Shown: positions 11,394 through 23,992, counted from the first letter of the stretch. The stretch is DNA of 64,000 bases from Pseudomonas oryzihabitans NBRC 102199 (GCF_000730625.1 NZ_BBIT01000013.1:62001-126000), one strand, 5' to 3'. Numbers and translations: made by a program. Notes: generated by a model not told the origin, from the sequence alone.

Positions 11394-12445
11394 CTACCAA
11401 CGCTCTGCTGCTCGCCAACCTGGGTTCGCCCGATTCGCCCCACGTCCCCGACGTGAAGCGCTATCTGAACCAGTTCCTGATGGACCCCTATGTGGTCGAT
11501 CTGCCCTGGCCGCTGCGCCGTCTGCTGGTGTCCCTGGTGCTGATCAAGCGACCCGCCGCCTCGGCCGAGGCCTATGAGTCGATCTGGTGGGACGACGGCT
11601 CGCCGCTGATCGTGCTCAGCCGCCGCCTGCAAGAGGCCGTGCGGCCCCTCTGGCGCCACGGTCCGGTGGAGTTGTGCATGAGATACGGCGAGCCCTCGGT
11701 GGAATCGGTGCTCAAGCGCCTGGCCAGCCAGGGCATCCGCGAAGTGACCTATGCGCCGCTCTATCCGCAGTTCGCCGACAGCACCACCACCACCGCCATC
11801 GTCGAGGCACGGCGGGTGATCGAGGCCCACCAGCTGCCGCTGACGCTGAAGATCCTGCCGCCCTTCTACGACCGTCCGGAATACCAGGCGGCGCTGGCGG
11901 CCAGCGTCGAGCCCTATCTCGAGGAGCCCTACGACCACCTGTTGCTGTCCTTCCACGGCCTGCCCGAGCGGCACATCCGCAAGCTGGTCAAGGATCGCAG
12001 CCACGACCTGCGCGCGCCCGACAGCAGCAAGGTCAGCGCCAAGGCCCTGGCCGTCTGCTATCGCAGCCAGTGCCAGCGCACCGCCGAGCTGGTGGCCCGG
12101 CGCCTGGGCATTCCCGATGGCAAGTGGTCGGTGTCCTTCCAGTCACGGCTGGGCAAGGACAAGTGGATCGAGCCCTACACCGAGGCGCGGCTGGACGAGC
12201 TGGCCAAGGCCGGCGTGAAGCGCCTGCTGGTGATGTGCCCGGCCTTTGTCGCCGACTGCATCGAGACACTGGAAGAGATCGGCGATCGCGGGCGCGAGCA
12301 GTTCATCGAAGCCGGTGGCCGGGAGCTGGTGCTGATCCCCTGCGTCAACGACAACCCGGCCTGGGCGCAGGCGCTGGTGGAACTGTGCGAAGAGGTGGCG
12401 GAGCTGCCGCCGCAGCCCATCGAGCAACCCAAGATGCCGGCCTAG
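11390..12445 (+). CDS. hemH: Ferrochelatase
   Basis: A 351-aa enzyme inserting ferrous iron into protoporphyrin IX, the last step of heme synthesis, acting at the inner membrane. The catalytic His189 is in [11 protein letters not shown], and the acidic metal-path residues follow in [12 protein letters not shown]. It is translationally coupled to the epimerase (ATGA overlap). The stop codon lies inside a palindrome shared with the 3' side of uraA. Confidence 0.96.
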
Positions 12446-12455
12446 GCCGGCATCT
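12432..12455. terminator. Palindromic hairpin between hemH and uraA
   Basis: A perfect 24-bp palindrome with half-site AGATGCCGGCCT, spanning the hemH stop codon and lying between convergent genes. It lacks a T run on either side, so it is a weak intrinsic terminator at best. Confidence 0.45.
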
Positions 12456-12467
12456 GGAGGGGTGCCG

Positions 12468-13733
12468 TCAGAGCAGCGGACGCTCAGGCGGCTCGGCGTC
12501 CTTCTTCCAGGCGTTGTGCCCGGGCAGGACCAGGTTGAGGCCGATGGCGATCAGGCCGCAGAGGGAGATGCCCTTGAGGCCGATCTCGCCGTTGCCGAAG
12601 ACGATGCCGCCGATGCCGAACACCAGGGTCACCGAGACGATCACCAGGTTGCGCGCCTCGGACAGATCCACCTGATGGCGGATCAGGATGTTCAGCCCCA
12701 CCACCGCGATGGAGCCGAACAGCAGGCAGAGAATGCCGCCCATGACCGGCACCGGTATGGTCTGCAGCGCCGCGCCGAACTTGCCGACGAAAGCCAGCAC
12801 CATGGCGAAGCCCGCCGCCCACAGCATGACCCGCGGATTGTGGTTCTTGGTCAGCATCACCGCGCCGGTCACCTCGGCGTAGGTGGTGTTGGGCGGTCCG
12901 CCGAACAGGCCGGCGGAGGAGGTGGCCAGGCCGTCACCCAGCAGGGTGCGGTGCAGACCGGGTTGCTTGAGGTAGTTCTTGCCGGTCACCCCGCCCACCG
13001 CTATCACCCCGCCGACATGCTCGATGGCCGGCGCCAGGGCCACCGGGACCATGAACAGGATGGCGCCCCAGTGGAATTCCGGTGCGACGAAGGCCGGGAT
13101 CGCCAGCCAGGGCGCAGCGCCGATGCCCTCGGTATGGACGATGCCGAAGACGAAGGCCAGCGCGTAGCCGACGAAGACCCCGGCGAGGATCGGCACAAGG
13201 CGGAACATGCCCTTGCCGTAGATGGCCACCAGCAGGGTGGTGACCAGCGCCGGCATGGAGATCATCATCGCCGTGGCATAGGGCACCAGCTGGGCGCTGC
13301 CGTCACCGGCCTTGCCCATGGCCATGTTGGCCGCCACCGGCGATAGGCCCAGGCCGATGGAAATGATCACCGGGGCGATCACCACCGGCGGCAGCAGGCG
13401 GTCGATGAAGCCCACGCCACGCAGCTTCACCGCCAGCCCCAGGAAGGTGTAGACGAAGCCGGCCGCCACCACGCCGCCCAGCACCGCCGGCAGGCCGAAT
13501 TCGGCCTTGGCGGCGATGATCGGGGCGATGAAGGCAAAGCTCGATGCCAGGAACACCGGGACCTGACGGCCGGTGACCAGATGGAACAGCAGGGTGCCGA
13601 AGCCTGCGGTGAAGAGGGCCACATTGGGGTCCATGCCGGTGATCAGTGGCATCAGCACCAGGGCGCCAAAGGCCACGAAGAGCATCTGGGCGCCGACCAA
13701 GATCTCCCGCCAGAGCGGTTCCCGCGCGGTCAC
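12468..13733 (-). CDS. uraA: Uracil permease
   Basis: A 421-aa NCS2 nucleobase:proton symporter with about 12-14 hydrophobic segments. It starts LWREILVGAQMLFVAFGALVL-like and carries the transporter signature segment PNTTYAEVTGAV. It starts with GTG at 13733, 2 nt after the upp stop, so uracil uptake and its conversion to UMP are co-expressed. The length is typical of UraA. Confidence 0.94.
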   Translation of the reverse strand: MTAREPLWREILVGAQMLFVAFGALVLMPLITGMDPNVALFTAGFGTLLFHLVTGRQVPVFLASSFAFIAPIIAAKAEFGLPAVLGGVVAAGFVYTFLGLAVKLRGVGFIDRLLPPVVIAPVIISIGLGLSPVAANMAMGKAGDGSAQLVPYATAMMISMPALVTTLLVAIYGKGMFRLVPILAGVFVGYALAFVFGIVHTEGIGAAPWLAIPAFVAPEFHWGAILFMVPVALAPAIEHVGGVIAVGGVTGKNYLKQPGLHRTLLGDGLATSSAGLFGGPPNTTYAEVTGAVMLTKNHNPRVMLWAAGFAMVLAFVGKFGAALQTIPVPVMGGILCLLFGSIAVVGLNILIRHQVDLSEARNLVIVSVTLVFGIGGIVFGNGEIGLKGISLCGLIAIGLNLVLPGHNAWKKDAEPPERPLL

Positions 13734-13735
13734 GC

Positions 13736-14374
13736 TCAGGCGTCCTTCTGCTTGGTGCCGAAGATCTTGTCACCGGCATCGCCCAGGCCCGGCAGGATGT
13801 AGCCATGCTCGTTGAGGCGCTCGTCGATGGAGGCGGTGTAGAGGCGCACGTCCGGATGGGCTTGCTCGACCGCGGCGATGCCCTCGGGCGCCGCGACCAG
13901 CACTAGGGCGCGGATCTCCTTGGCCCCGGCCTTCTTCAGCAGATCGATGGTGGCGATCAGGGAGCCGCCGGTGGCCAGCATGGGATCGATGATCATGGCC
14001 AGGCGCTGGTCCAGTTCACCCACCAGCTTTTCCAAGTAGGTGTGGGCCTGCAGGGTGGATTCGTTGCGGGCGAGGCCGACCACGCTGACCCGGGCGCTGG
14101 GGATCAGGCTGAGCACGCCGTCGAGCATGCCGATGCCGGCGCGCAGGATGGGCACCACGGTGACCTTCTTGCCGGAGATCTTTTCCACCTTGACGGTGCC
14201 GCACCAGCCCTCGATGTCCACCTCTTCCACCGGTAGGTCCTTGGTCGCCTCGTAGGTCAGCAGGGCACCGACTTCCTGGGCCAGTTCACGGAAGTTTTTG
14301 GTGCTGATGTCGGCGCGCCGCATCAGACCGAGCTTGTGACGGATGAGCGGGTGGCGGATTTCGTGGACGGGCAT
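13736..14374 (-). CDS. upp: Uracil phosphoribosyltransferase
   Basis: A 212-aa enzyme converting uracil and PRPP to UMP. It opens [19 protein letters not shown]. The PRPP loop is in [16 protein letters not shown] and the uracil-binding C-terminus reads [16 protein letters not shown]. The start at 14374 was chosen over an upstream extension because it gives the standard length and the HPL..HKLG opening. It is divergent from hpt across a 255-bp gap. Confidence 0.97.
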   Translation of the reverse strand: MPVHEIRHPLIRHKLGLMRRADISTKNFRELAQEVGALLTYEATKDLPVEEVDIEGWCGTVKVEKISGKKVTVVPILRAGIGMLDGVLSLIPSARVSVVGLARNESTLQAHTYLEKLVGELDQRLAMIIDPMLATGGSLIATIDLLKKAGAKEIRALVLVAAPEGIAAVEQAHPDVRLYTASIDERLNEHGYILPGLGDAGDKIFGTKQKDA

Positions 14375-14542
14375 GGGATTCTCCAGAGACGGTAGGGCAG
14401 CGGATCGAGGGCGGTTTCGGTACGACCGGCGGCCCGAAGGCCTGCCGCAGGAAGGGCAGGCGCACAAAAAAACCGCGGTACATTAAAGCATCCGGCTCGA
14501 GGTGGGCAGTACCCTGCGACAATAGTAGCCGCCTGGCGGCGC

Positions 14543-14571
14543 TTGAGATCGGTCCGCGGTGTCTGTACCTT
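14543..14571 (+). promoter_or_regulatory. Candidate hpt promoter
   Basis: TTGAGA (14543-14548), a 17-bp spacer and TACCTT (14566-14571), about 60 bp before the hpt start in the upp-hpt divergent gap. The -10 is weak. Confidence 0.35.
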
Positions 14572-14629
14572 TGCCGCCTTTTATCCGCGCCAACCACCCC
14601 GCAGGCGCCCCGTCCCCCGGAGAAGCCCC

Positions 14630-15184
14630 ATGTCCGCCGATCTCGCCCACATCCGCCAGGTCATGCAGGAAGCCGATTGCCTGTATGACGAAGCCCAGGT
14701 CGAAGCGGCCATCGACCGGATCGCCGCGGCCATCACCGCCGATCTCGCCGAGCGCAATCCAGTGGTCTTCTGCGTCATGAATGGCGGCCTGATCCTGACC
14801 GGCAAGCTGGCCACCCGGCTGAATTTCCCGCTGGAAATGTCCTATCTGCACGCCACACGCTATCGCAACGAGACCACTGGCGGCGAGCTGTTCTGGAAGG
14901 CCAAGCCCGAGGTGTCCTTCATCGATCGCGACGTCCTGATCGTCGACGACATCTTCGACGAGGGCCACACCCTCAAGGCCATCATCGACTTCTGCCGCCA
15001 TGCCGGCGCCCGCGAGGTCCATACCGCGGTGCTGATCGACAAGACCCACGACCGCAAGGTCAAGGGCCTGCAAGCCACCTATGTCGGCCTGCCCTGCATC
15101 GATCGCTACATCTTCGGCTACGGCATGGACTACAAGGGCTACTGGCGCAATGCCCCCGGCATCTACGCCGTGAAGGGACTGTGA
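14630..15184 (+). CDS. hpt: Hypoxanthine-guanine phosphoribosyltransferase
   Basis: A 184-aa purine salvage enzyme making IMP or GMP from hypoxanthine or guanine and PRPP. The PRPP-binding motif is VLIVDDIFDEGHTL. A C-terminal base-binding tail is present (IFGYGMDYKGYWRN). It overlaps the following cupin gene by 4 nt (GTGA). It matches PA4645 next to upp-uraA. Confidence 0.94.
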   Translation: MSADLAHIRQVMQEADCLYDEAQVEAAIDRIAAAITADLAERNPVVFCVMNGGLILTGKLATRLNFPLEMSYLHATRYRNETTGGELFWKAKPEVSFIDRDVLIVDDIFDEGHTLKAIIDFCRHAGAREVHTAVLIDKTHDRKVKGLQATYVGLPCIDRYIFGYGMDYKGYWRNAPGIYAVKGL

Positions 15185-15651
15185 CCGCCCGGCTGTTCGA
15201 TCAGGCGCTGTTCGCCGACCTGCTCCGGCAGGCGGCGGCCAGTCCGCGCCGCCGTGCCCATCACAACCTGCACGCCATGGACGAGCCCTGCCACCGCCTG
15301 GTGGTGGGCATGTGCGAGGACAGCTACATCCCGCCCCATCGCCACCTGGATCCGCACAAGTCCGAGAGTCTGCTGGTGCTGCAGGGCCGACTCGGGCTGT
15401 TGACCTTCAGCGAAGAAGGGCAGGTGCTGCTGCGCCGCGAGTTGTCCCAGCGCGCCGGTTGCCCGGGCGTCGATCTCGCCCCCGGGCACTACCATGCGCT
15501 GGTTGCCCTGGAGGGCGACTGCCTGTTCTTCGAATGCAAGGCCGGGCCCTTCGTGCCTCTGGGCGAGGGTGAGCGACCAGGCTGGGCACCGCTGGAAGGC
15601 GCCGCCGATGCCGAGCGCTATCGCCGCTGGATGCGCGCTCAATTCGATTGA
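15181..15651 (+). CDS. WbuC-family cupin protein
   Basis: A 156-aa single-domain cupin with a GTG start overlapping the hpt stop. The metal-binding cupin motif appears as IPPHRHLDPHKSESLLVLQG, and a second strand motif follows in LAPGHYHALVALEGDCLFFECKAG. WbuC-type proteins occur in lipopolysaccharide clusters, but here the gene sits in a purine salvage unit and its role is unknown. It matches PA4644 in synteny. Confidence 0.85.
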   Translation: MTARLFDQALFADLLRQAAASPRRRAHHNLHAMDEPCHRLVVGMCEDSYIPPHRHLDPHKSESLLVLQGRLGLLTFSEEGQVLLRRELSQRAGCPGVDLAPGHYHALVALEGDCLFFECKAGPFVPLGEGERPGWAPLEGAADAERYRRWMRAQFD

Positions 15652-15767
15652 ACTTTTGATCGGGGTCGCGGTATTGCCCTGGCTTTGTCACTGGCGGGCA
15701 GGCGAGGGGCGGGGTTAGAATCGGCCCTCTTTTCTCCAAAGAATCCCCCAGCACAGGTAGCCAAAGG

Positions 15768-16055
15768 ATGCGCAAGGATAAAAAGCAGGTCATCGGTGAA
15801 GAGATCAGCGACGAGCAGATCAAGCTGTTTCTCGCGGTCGAGCCGGCGGACGATACCCCCGCGTCTCTGCACAAGCTGGTCAAGGCCTATCGCGGTCTGC
15901 GTCCGGACGATTTCGAGCGCTTCGTCGGCTTCTTCGTCGAGGCCGGCTACGATCTGGATGCCCGTAACGATCAGGGTGAAGACTTCATCGAGCTGATCCG
16001 CAGCCATCGCCAGGCCGAGCCCTATATCGACGCCCTGCGCGCCGCGCACGCCTGA
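15768..16055 (+). CDS. Conserved small protein, PA4642-like
   Basis: A 95-aa soluble acidic protein opening MRKDKKQVIGEEISDEQIK. I see no signal peptide or membrane segment. The C-terminal half (DDFERFVGFFVEAGYDLDARND) looks helical. It corresponds to the PA4642 family of pseudomonads, of unknown function. It has its own 116-bp upstream gap and is followed by a strong terminator. Confidence 0.85.
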   Translation: MRKDKKQVIGEEISDEQIKLFLAVEPADDTPASLHKLVKAYRGLRPDDFERFVGFFVEAGYDLDARNDQGEDFIELIRSHRQAEPYIDALRAAHA

Positions 16056-16062
16056 TCTGCCG

Positions 16063-16106
16063 CAGGCAAAAAGAAACCCCGCCAAGGCGGGGTTTCTTTT
16101 TGCCTG
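16063..16106. terminator. Bidirectional terminator between PA4642-like gene and rhlE2
   Basis: A 21-bp perfect inverted repeat (arm CAGGCAAAAAGAAACCCCGC, continuing one base) around a 2-nt centre, with A and T runs in the arms. It lies between convergent genes, so it can end both transcripts. It also marks a junction between two synteny blocks. Confidence 0.92.
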
Positions 16107-16138
16107 GAGTTTGGGCCGCCTGGGCGGCCCGCACTTCA

Positions 16139-18018
16139 TCAGGCTTCGCGGTTGCGGGTCAGCAGCGCGGGCTTCTCGCTGCGCGGCCGGCTCGGCAGGT
16201 CTTCCAGCTGCTCCAGGGTAGGCAGGCGGTCGGCACGCGACGGCTTGTGCACGATCTTCGGTTGCGGCTTGCTCGATGCCCGCTCTTCCTGGGCATAGGC
16301 ACGCGGCTCGCTGGGTGCGGCCTCGTAGGGGCGGGCGGCGCGGGGCTGGCCATTCTGGCCACGGCGCTTGCCGGGCTGCTGCTGTTGCTGGCCACGCTGG
16401 GCGCGGGCAGCGCCCTGGCCCTGGCCTTGACCCTGACGGGGCTGCTGACCATTGCTGCTCGCGGCTGCCGGACGGGCACCGTTGCCGCCGTTGCCACGGC
16501 GCTGGCCGTTGCGACCCTTGCCCTGGTAGGGGCTGACGTAGTCGACGCTGTTGCCGAAGTTGTCGTAATCGTCGTCCAGGAACTCTTCCGGATCGCGATT
16601 GCGCGGCTGCTGGGCCGCGGCCTGGCCGGGTTGCGCATTGGCTGACCGGCGTCGTCGCGATCACGGCGGTCGCGACGATTGCGGGTACGGCCCTTGCGCT
16701 CGCCCTGGGGCTGGGCACCGGACTGCTCGCCACTGGCGGCCTTGCCCTGGCCCTGATTCTGGCCTTTGCCTTCGCTGCGCGCCGGCTTGTCAGCCTTCTT
16801 CTGGCGATTCTGCTGCGGCTTGCCACGCGGCTCGCGCGGGGCGCGCACTTCCGGCTGCTCCGGCGGCACGGACTGCGGATCGAAGCCCTGCATGTCGCCG
16901 TCGGGGATGCTCTGCTTGGTCAGACGCTCGATGGCCTTGAGCAGCTTCTCTTCGTCGGGCGAAACCAGGGAGATGGCTTCGCCGCTACGCCCGGCCCGAC
17001 CGGTACGGCCGATGCGGTGGACATAGTCTTCCTCGACATTGGGCAGCTCGAAGTTGACCACGTGGGGCAACTGGTCGATGTCCAGGCCGCGGGCGGCGAT
17101 GTCGGTGGCGACGAGGACGCGGACCTCGTTGCTCTTGAAGTCGGCCAGGGCCTTGGTGCGGGCGTTCTGGCTCTTGTTGCCATGGATCGGCGCGGCCGGC
17201 AGGCCATGCTTGTTCAGGTACTCGGCCAGGCGGTTGGCGCCGTGCTTGGTGCGGGTGAACACCAGCACCTGTTCCCAGGCACCCAGGGTGATCAGGTGGG
17301 CGAGCAGAGCGCGCTTCTGGTTGGCGGGGATGCGGAACAGCCGCTGCTCGATGCGCTCGACGGTGGTGTTCGGCGGGGTGACCTCGATCCGCTCGGGATC
17401 CTGCAGCAACTTGCCGGCGAGGTCGGTGATGTCCTTGGAGAAGGTGGCCGAGAACAGCAGGTTCTGGCGGCGGGCCGGCAGACGGGCCAGGACCTTCTTG
17501 ACGTCGTGGATGAAGCCCATGTCGAGCATGCGGTCGGCTTCGTCCAGCACCAGGATCTCGACGGCGGACAGGTCGACGCTCTGCTGACCGGCGAGATCCA
17601 GCAGACGCCCCGGGCAGGCGACGAGCACGTCGACGCCCTTGGCCAGGGCGGTGACCTGCGGCTTGAGGCCGACGCCACCGAAGACGCAGGCGCTGCGCAT
17701 GGGCAGGTCACGGGCATAGACCTTGAAGCTGTCGTGGACCTGGGCCGCCAGTTCGCGGGTCGGCGTCAGGACCAGTACGCGCGGCTGCTTGGCCACGTGC
17801 TGGCGGCCATCGGGATGACCATTGGGAAACAGGCGCTCGAGCACCGGCAGCGCGAAGCCACCGGTCTTGCCGGTGCCGGTCTGGGCAGCCACCATCAGAT
17901 CGCGACCCTGCAGGACGGCCGGAATGGCGCGTTGCTGAACAGGAGTGGGATTCGTGTAGCCAGCGTCTTCCACGGCGCGGGCAAGGGCCTCGGAGAGACC
18001 GAGGGAAATGAAGGACAT
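16139..18018 (-). CDS. rhlE2: DEAD-box RNA helicase RhlE2, frameshift in C-terminal tail
   Basis: ATP-dependent RNA helicase. Residues 1 to about 380 hold the two RecA-like domains with [22 protein letters not shown] and [10 protein letters not shown] motifs. A basic Gln/Gly/Arg-rich tail follows. The reading frame shifts near 16637-16645. In the frame read from the start, the protein continues as an Arg/Ser/Thr/Ala-rich stretch to a stop at 16159 (619 aa). In the next frame, a well-formed tail ([18 protein letters not shown] to the end [10 protein letters not shown]) runs without stops to 16139. One missing base explains it; a sequencing error is possible. The neighbours metF and ahcY match the rhlE2 locus PA0428. 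Confidence 0.85.
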
Positions 18019-18078
18019 GCGGGGTTCCTGTCTCTGTCGGCGTCCCGCCGACGTGGGGGCGCGGTTGCGCTTCCGGTT

Positions 18079-18102
18079 GACGTCCAAAAGGTTTCGGACG
18101 TC
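18079..18102 (-). promoter_or_regulatory. Hairpin in the rhlE2 leader region
   Basis: GACGTCC and GGACGTC form a 7-bp stem with a 10-nt loop, 61-84 bp upstream of the rhlE2 start. It could sit in the mRNA leader or near the promoter. Nothing further can be said from sequence. Confidence 0.3.
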
Positions 18103-18202
18103 TCGCCCGCCCTCGTCATCCTGCGCTGGATGAAGAGTCGGGCGATGACCGGTAGCGGTAATCACGATTGGGTGAAGTCGCCGCCAGTTCGCGTGGCCGA
18201 CT

Positions 18203-19039
18203 TCAAAAACCGAGGTTTCGCCAGATGGCGATACACGGCTCCGCTTGGTTCAGGGTATAGAAGTGCACACCGGGTGCCCCGCCTTCGAGCAGTCGCTCGC
18301 AGAGGGCGGTCATGACTTCTTCGCCAAAGGCCTGGATGCTCTGGGTGTCGTCACCGTAGGCTTCCAGTTGCTTCCGCAGCCAGCGTGGCAGTTCAGCGCC
18401 ACAGGCATCGGAGAAGCGCGCCAACTTGCTGTAGTTGGTGATCGGCATGATGCCAGGGATCACTGGGGCTTCGACTCCCAGTTTGCGGACACGTTCCACA
18501 AAATGGAAGTAGCAGTCGGCGTTGAAGAAGTACTGGGTGACCGCGCGGTCAGCACCGACCTGCATCTTGTACACGAAATTGCGCACGTCGTCCGTAAAGC
18601 TGCGCGCCTGCGGATGGGTTTCCGGATAGGCGGCGACCTCGATATGGAAGTGATCGCCGGTTTCCTCGCGGATGAAGGCGACCAGATCGCTGGCATAACG
18701 CAATTCGCCACCACCGGACAGGCCCATGCCGGACGGCAGGTCGCCGCGCAGGGCGACGATGCGGTTGATGCCGGCTTCCCGGTACTGCTGCAGCAGCTCG
18801 CGCAACTTGGCCTTGCTGTCGCCGACGCAGGACAGGTGCGGCGCGGTCGGTACCCCGACCTCGTCGTTGAGCTGGCGCACGGTACGATAGGTGCCGTCGC
18901 GGGTGGAGCCGCCGGCGCCGTAGGTGCAGGAAAAGAACTCCGGCCCATGACTCGCCAGCTGTCGCGCGGTGGCGATCAGCTTCTCGTGGCCCGCTTCGGT
19001 CTTGCAGGGAAAGAATTCGAAACTCAGACTGGGTTTCAC
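18203..19039 (-). CDS. metF: 5,10-methylenetetrahydrofolate reductase
   Basis: A 278-aa FAD-dependent enzyme that makes 5-methyl-THF for methionine synthesis. The hallmark opening [18 protein letters not shown] and the FAD/folate region LRGDLPSG and YPETHPQA are present. I chose a GTG start at 19039 (GAGAGAGAC just upstream), because longer versions run into the ahcY-metF hairpin. It lies 47 bp downstream of ahcY, so the SAH riboswitch may also influence it: ahcY and metF both serve the activated methyl cycle. Confidence 0.93.
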   Translation of the reverse strand: MKPSLSFEFFPCKTEAGHEKLIATARQLASHGPEFFSCTYGAGGSTRDGTYRTVRQLNDEVGVPTAPHLSCVGDSKAKLRELLQQYREAGINRIVALRGDLPSGMGLSGGGELRYASDLVAFIREETGDHFHIEVAAYPETHPQARSFTDDVRNFVYKMQVGADRAVTQYFFNADCYFHFVERVRKLGVEAPVIPGIMPITNYSKLARFSDACGAELPRWLRKQLEAYGDDTQSIQAFGEEVMTALCERLLEGGAPGVHFYTLNQAEPCIAIWRNLGF

Positions 19040-19058
19040 GGCGTCTCTCTCGTGAGCG

Positions 19059-19080
19059 GCCCCGCCCTTACGGGCGGGGC
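19059..19080 (-). other. Intergenic hairpin between ahcY and metF
   Basis: A perfect 9-bp GC-rich stem (GCCCCGCCC with GGGCGGGGC) around a TTAC loop, in the 47-bp ahcY-metF gap. There is no T run, so it is more likely a partial terminator or an mRNA stability element that lowers metF relative to ahcY than a full stop. Confidence 0.6.
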
Positions 19081-19086
19081 TGGCCA

Positions 19087-20493
19087 TCAGTAGCGGTAGC
19101 TGTCGGGCTTGAAGGGGCCTTCCTGGGTCACGCCGATGTACTTGGCCTGAGCCTCGGTCAGGCGGGTCACCACGCCACCGAAGCCCTTCACCATTTCCAG
19201 CGCCACTTCTTCGTCGAGCTTCTTGGGCAGGACCATGACGGTGACGTTGGCGGTCTTCTCGGCGACCGGCAGGTCGGCGAACTTCTCCTGGTACAGGTGG
19301 ATCTGCGCCAGCACCTGGTTGGCGAAGGAGCCGTCCATGATGCGGCTGGGGTGACCGGTGGCGTTGCCCAGGTTCACCAGGCGGCCCTCGGCCAGCAGGA
19401 TCAGGTAGTCGTCGTTGGCCGGATCGACGGTCAGGCCGGTGCGGTGGATCTTGTGCACCTGCGGCTTCACCTCTTCCCAGCCCCAGTGCTGGCGCATGAA
19501 GGCGGTGTCGATCTCGTTGTCGAAGTGACCGATGTTGCACACCAAGGCGCGCTTCTTCAGGGCCTTGAGCATGTTGGCGTCACAGACGTTTACGTTGCCG
19601 GTGGTGGTGACGATCAGGTCGATCTTGCCCAGCAGGGCGCGATCCACGGAGGCTTCGGTGCCGTCGTTCAGGCCGTCGACATAGGGCGAGACCAGCTCGT
19701 AGCCGTCCATGCAGGCCTGCATGGCGCAGATCGGATCGACTTCCGAGACCTTGACGATCATGCCTTCCTGACGCAGCGAGGCGGCCGAGCCCTTGCCCAC
19801 GTCGCCGTAGCCGATCACCAGCGCCTGCTTGCCGGACAGCAGGTGGTCGGTGGCGCGCTTGATGGCGTCGTTGAGGCTGTGGCGGCAGCCGTACTTGTTG
19901 TCGTTCTTGCTCTTGGTGACCGAATCGTTGACGTTGATCGCCGGGACCTTGAGGGTGCCGTCCTTGAGCATGTCCAGCAGGCGGTGCACGCCGGTGGTGG
20001 TCTCTTCGGTGATGCCGTGCACGCGCTCCAGCACCTGCGGATACTTGTCGTGCAGGATCTGGGTCAGGTCACCGCCGTCGTCCAGCACCATGTTGGCGTC
20101 CCAGGGCTGGCCATCCTTGAGGATGGTCTGCTCGATGCACCACTCGTATTCGGCTTCGGTCTCGCCCTTCCAGGCGAACACCGGGATGCCGGCGGCGGCG
20201 ATGGCGGCCGCGGCCTGGTCCTGGGTGGAGAAGATGTTGCAGCTCGACCAGCGCACTTCGGCGCCCAGGGCCACCAGGGTCTCGATGAGCACGGCGGTCT
20301 GGATGGTCATGTGGATGCAGCCGAGGATCTTGGCGCCAGCCAGGGGTTGCTCGCCGGCGTACTTGCGTCTCAGACCCATGAGGGCGGGCATTTCCGATTC
20401 GGCGATGATGACTTCGCGACGACCCCAGTCGGCCAGGGAGATGTCGGCGACCTTGAAATCGTTGAAAGCGGCAGGCGTGAGGACAGCGCTCAT
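19087..20493 (-). CDS. ahcY: S-adenosylhomocysteinase
   Basis: A 468-aa NAD-dependent enzyme splitting S-adenosylhomocysteine to adenosine and homocysteine, relieving product inhibition of methyltransferases. It has [20 protein letters not shown] (substrate and NAD contacts), the NAD loop [13 protein letters not shown] and the C-terminal tail KPDSYRY reaching the neighbouring subunit. The start at 20493 ([15 protein letters not shown]) is standard. Expression is expected to be switched on by SAH through the leader riboswitch. Confidence 0.97.
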   Translation of the reverse strand: MSAVLTPAAFNDFKVADISLADWGRREVIIAESEMPALMGLRRKYAGEQPLAGAKILGCIHMTIQTAVLIETLVALGAEVRWSSCNIFSTQDQAAAAIAAAGIPVFAWKGETEAEYEWCIEQTILKDGQPWDANMVLDDGGDLTQILHDKYPQVLERVHGITEETTTGVHRLLDMLKDGTLKVPAINVNDSVTKSKNDNKYGCRHSLNDAIKRATDHLLSGKQALVIGYGDVGKGSAASLRQEGMIVKVSEVDPICAMQACMDGYELVSPYVDGLNDGTEASVDRALLGKIDLIVTTTGNVNVCDANMLKALKKRALVCNIGHFDNEIDTAFMRQHWGWEEVKPQVHKIHRTGLTVDPANDDYLILLAEGRLVNLGNATGHPSRIMDGSFANQVLAQIHLYQEKFADLPVAEKTANVTVMVLPKKLDEEVALEMVKGFGGVVTRLTEAQAKYIGVTQEGPFKPDSYRY

Positions 20494-20534
20494 TGAAGAG
20501 TCTCCATTCGTTAGGTGCGAATGGGCGCCGTTGA

Positions 20535-20660
20535 TGCGTTCTGATAACGCTCCGCTCGAGCCTGACAACGTCTGGCGTCATGCCCGCCGAGGGTCCCGCG
20601 CCAGCGGCGGGTCGGCTAGGATGGGATAACGCAGCGTGCTGCAGCGCCCCTCGAACGGAA
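20535..20660 (-). promoter_or_regulatory. SAH riboswitch
   Basis: The ahcY leader carries the conserved SAH aptamer core. A 5' element UUCGAGGGGCGCUGC (around 20642-20655) and a 3' element CAGGCUCGAG (around 20555-20564) have ends that pair as helix P1 (UUCGAG with CUCGAG). The family activates ahcY when SAH is high. Boundaries are approximate. A downstream imperfect repeat (GAGCGGAGCGTTATCAGAACGC) may be the expression platform. Confidence 0.82.
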
Positions 20661-20693
20661 GGCGGGGCGGCCTGGTGGCCGCGATGCGCGGGC

Positions 20694-20721
20694 AGTATAA
20701 CGAGGATCGCGATAAACCCAA
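20694..20721 (-). promoter_or_regulatory. ahcY promoter
   Basis: TTGGGT (20716-20721), a 16-bp spacer and a good -10 TATACT (20694-20699). Transcription should start near 20687, about 30 nt before the SAH aptamer, which fits the riboswitch call. The rest of the 316-bp gap (20722-20809) shows no clear element for the rightward thioesterase gene except its ribosome site AAGGAG. Confidence 0.6.
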
Positions 20722-20809
20722 AGGGTGGCGCTCTGCCTCATGTCGACCGGAATCTACCGCGCGCACCCTGATCTGATGCCTCAAGACCCCGGGAATTCAA
20801 GGAGCCCTG

Positions 20810-21188
20810 ATGAACTTCCATACCCGCAAGTGGGTGAAACCCGAAGACCTCAACGCCAATGGCACCCTGTTCGGCGGCAGTCTGCTCAAGTGGATCGACG
20901 AGGAGGCGGCGATCTACGCCATCGTGCAGCTGGAAAATCCCAAGGTGGTGACCAAGTACATCTCCGAGATCAACTTCATCAGCGCCTCGCGCCAGGGCGA
21001 CATCATCGAACTGGGCATCACCGCCACCGAGTTCGGGCGTACCTCCATCACCCTCAGATGCGAGGTGCGCAACAAGATCACCCGCAAGAGCATCCTCACC
21101 ATCGACAAGATCGTCTTCGTCAATCTCGACGAGGAAGGCAATCCGGTGCCGCACGGCAAGACCGAGATCACCTACGTCAAGGACAGGT

Positions 21189-21205
<17 letters not shown>
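20810..21205 (+). CDS. Acyl-CoA thioesterase, YciA-like hotdog protein
   Basis: A 131-aa single hotdog-fold thioesterase. It opens NFHTRKWVKPEDLNANGTLF, with the catalytic-region segment GTLFGGSLLKWIDEEAA (Asp/Glu dyad on the hotdog helix). Related enzymes hydrolyse a range of acyl-CoAs in the cytosol. It has an AAGGAG site before the ATG. Its 3' end overlaps the 3' end of retS by 17 bp on the opposite strand. Confidence 0.87.
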
Positions 21206-23963
<2,758 letters not shown>

Positions 23964-23992
23964 GAGAGTTCCCTTCGCAAATGCGGACGTCG

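Noticed and set aside
15661-15767. Promoter TTGTCA...TAGAAT before the PA4642-like gene
   Set aside because: The spacer is 25 bp, too long for a sigma70 promoter.
16637-16645. Programmed ribosomal frameshift in rhlE2
   Set aside because: The local sequence CAGCCAATGCG is not a slippery heptamer and no downstream stimulatory hairpin is evident; a base deletion or read error is simpler.
16159-18165. Longer rhlE2 start at 18165
   Set aside because: The added 49 codons are non-conserved, cover the leader hairpin, and the helicase family start [16 protein letters not shown] fits 18018.
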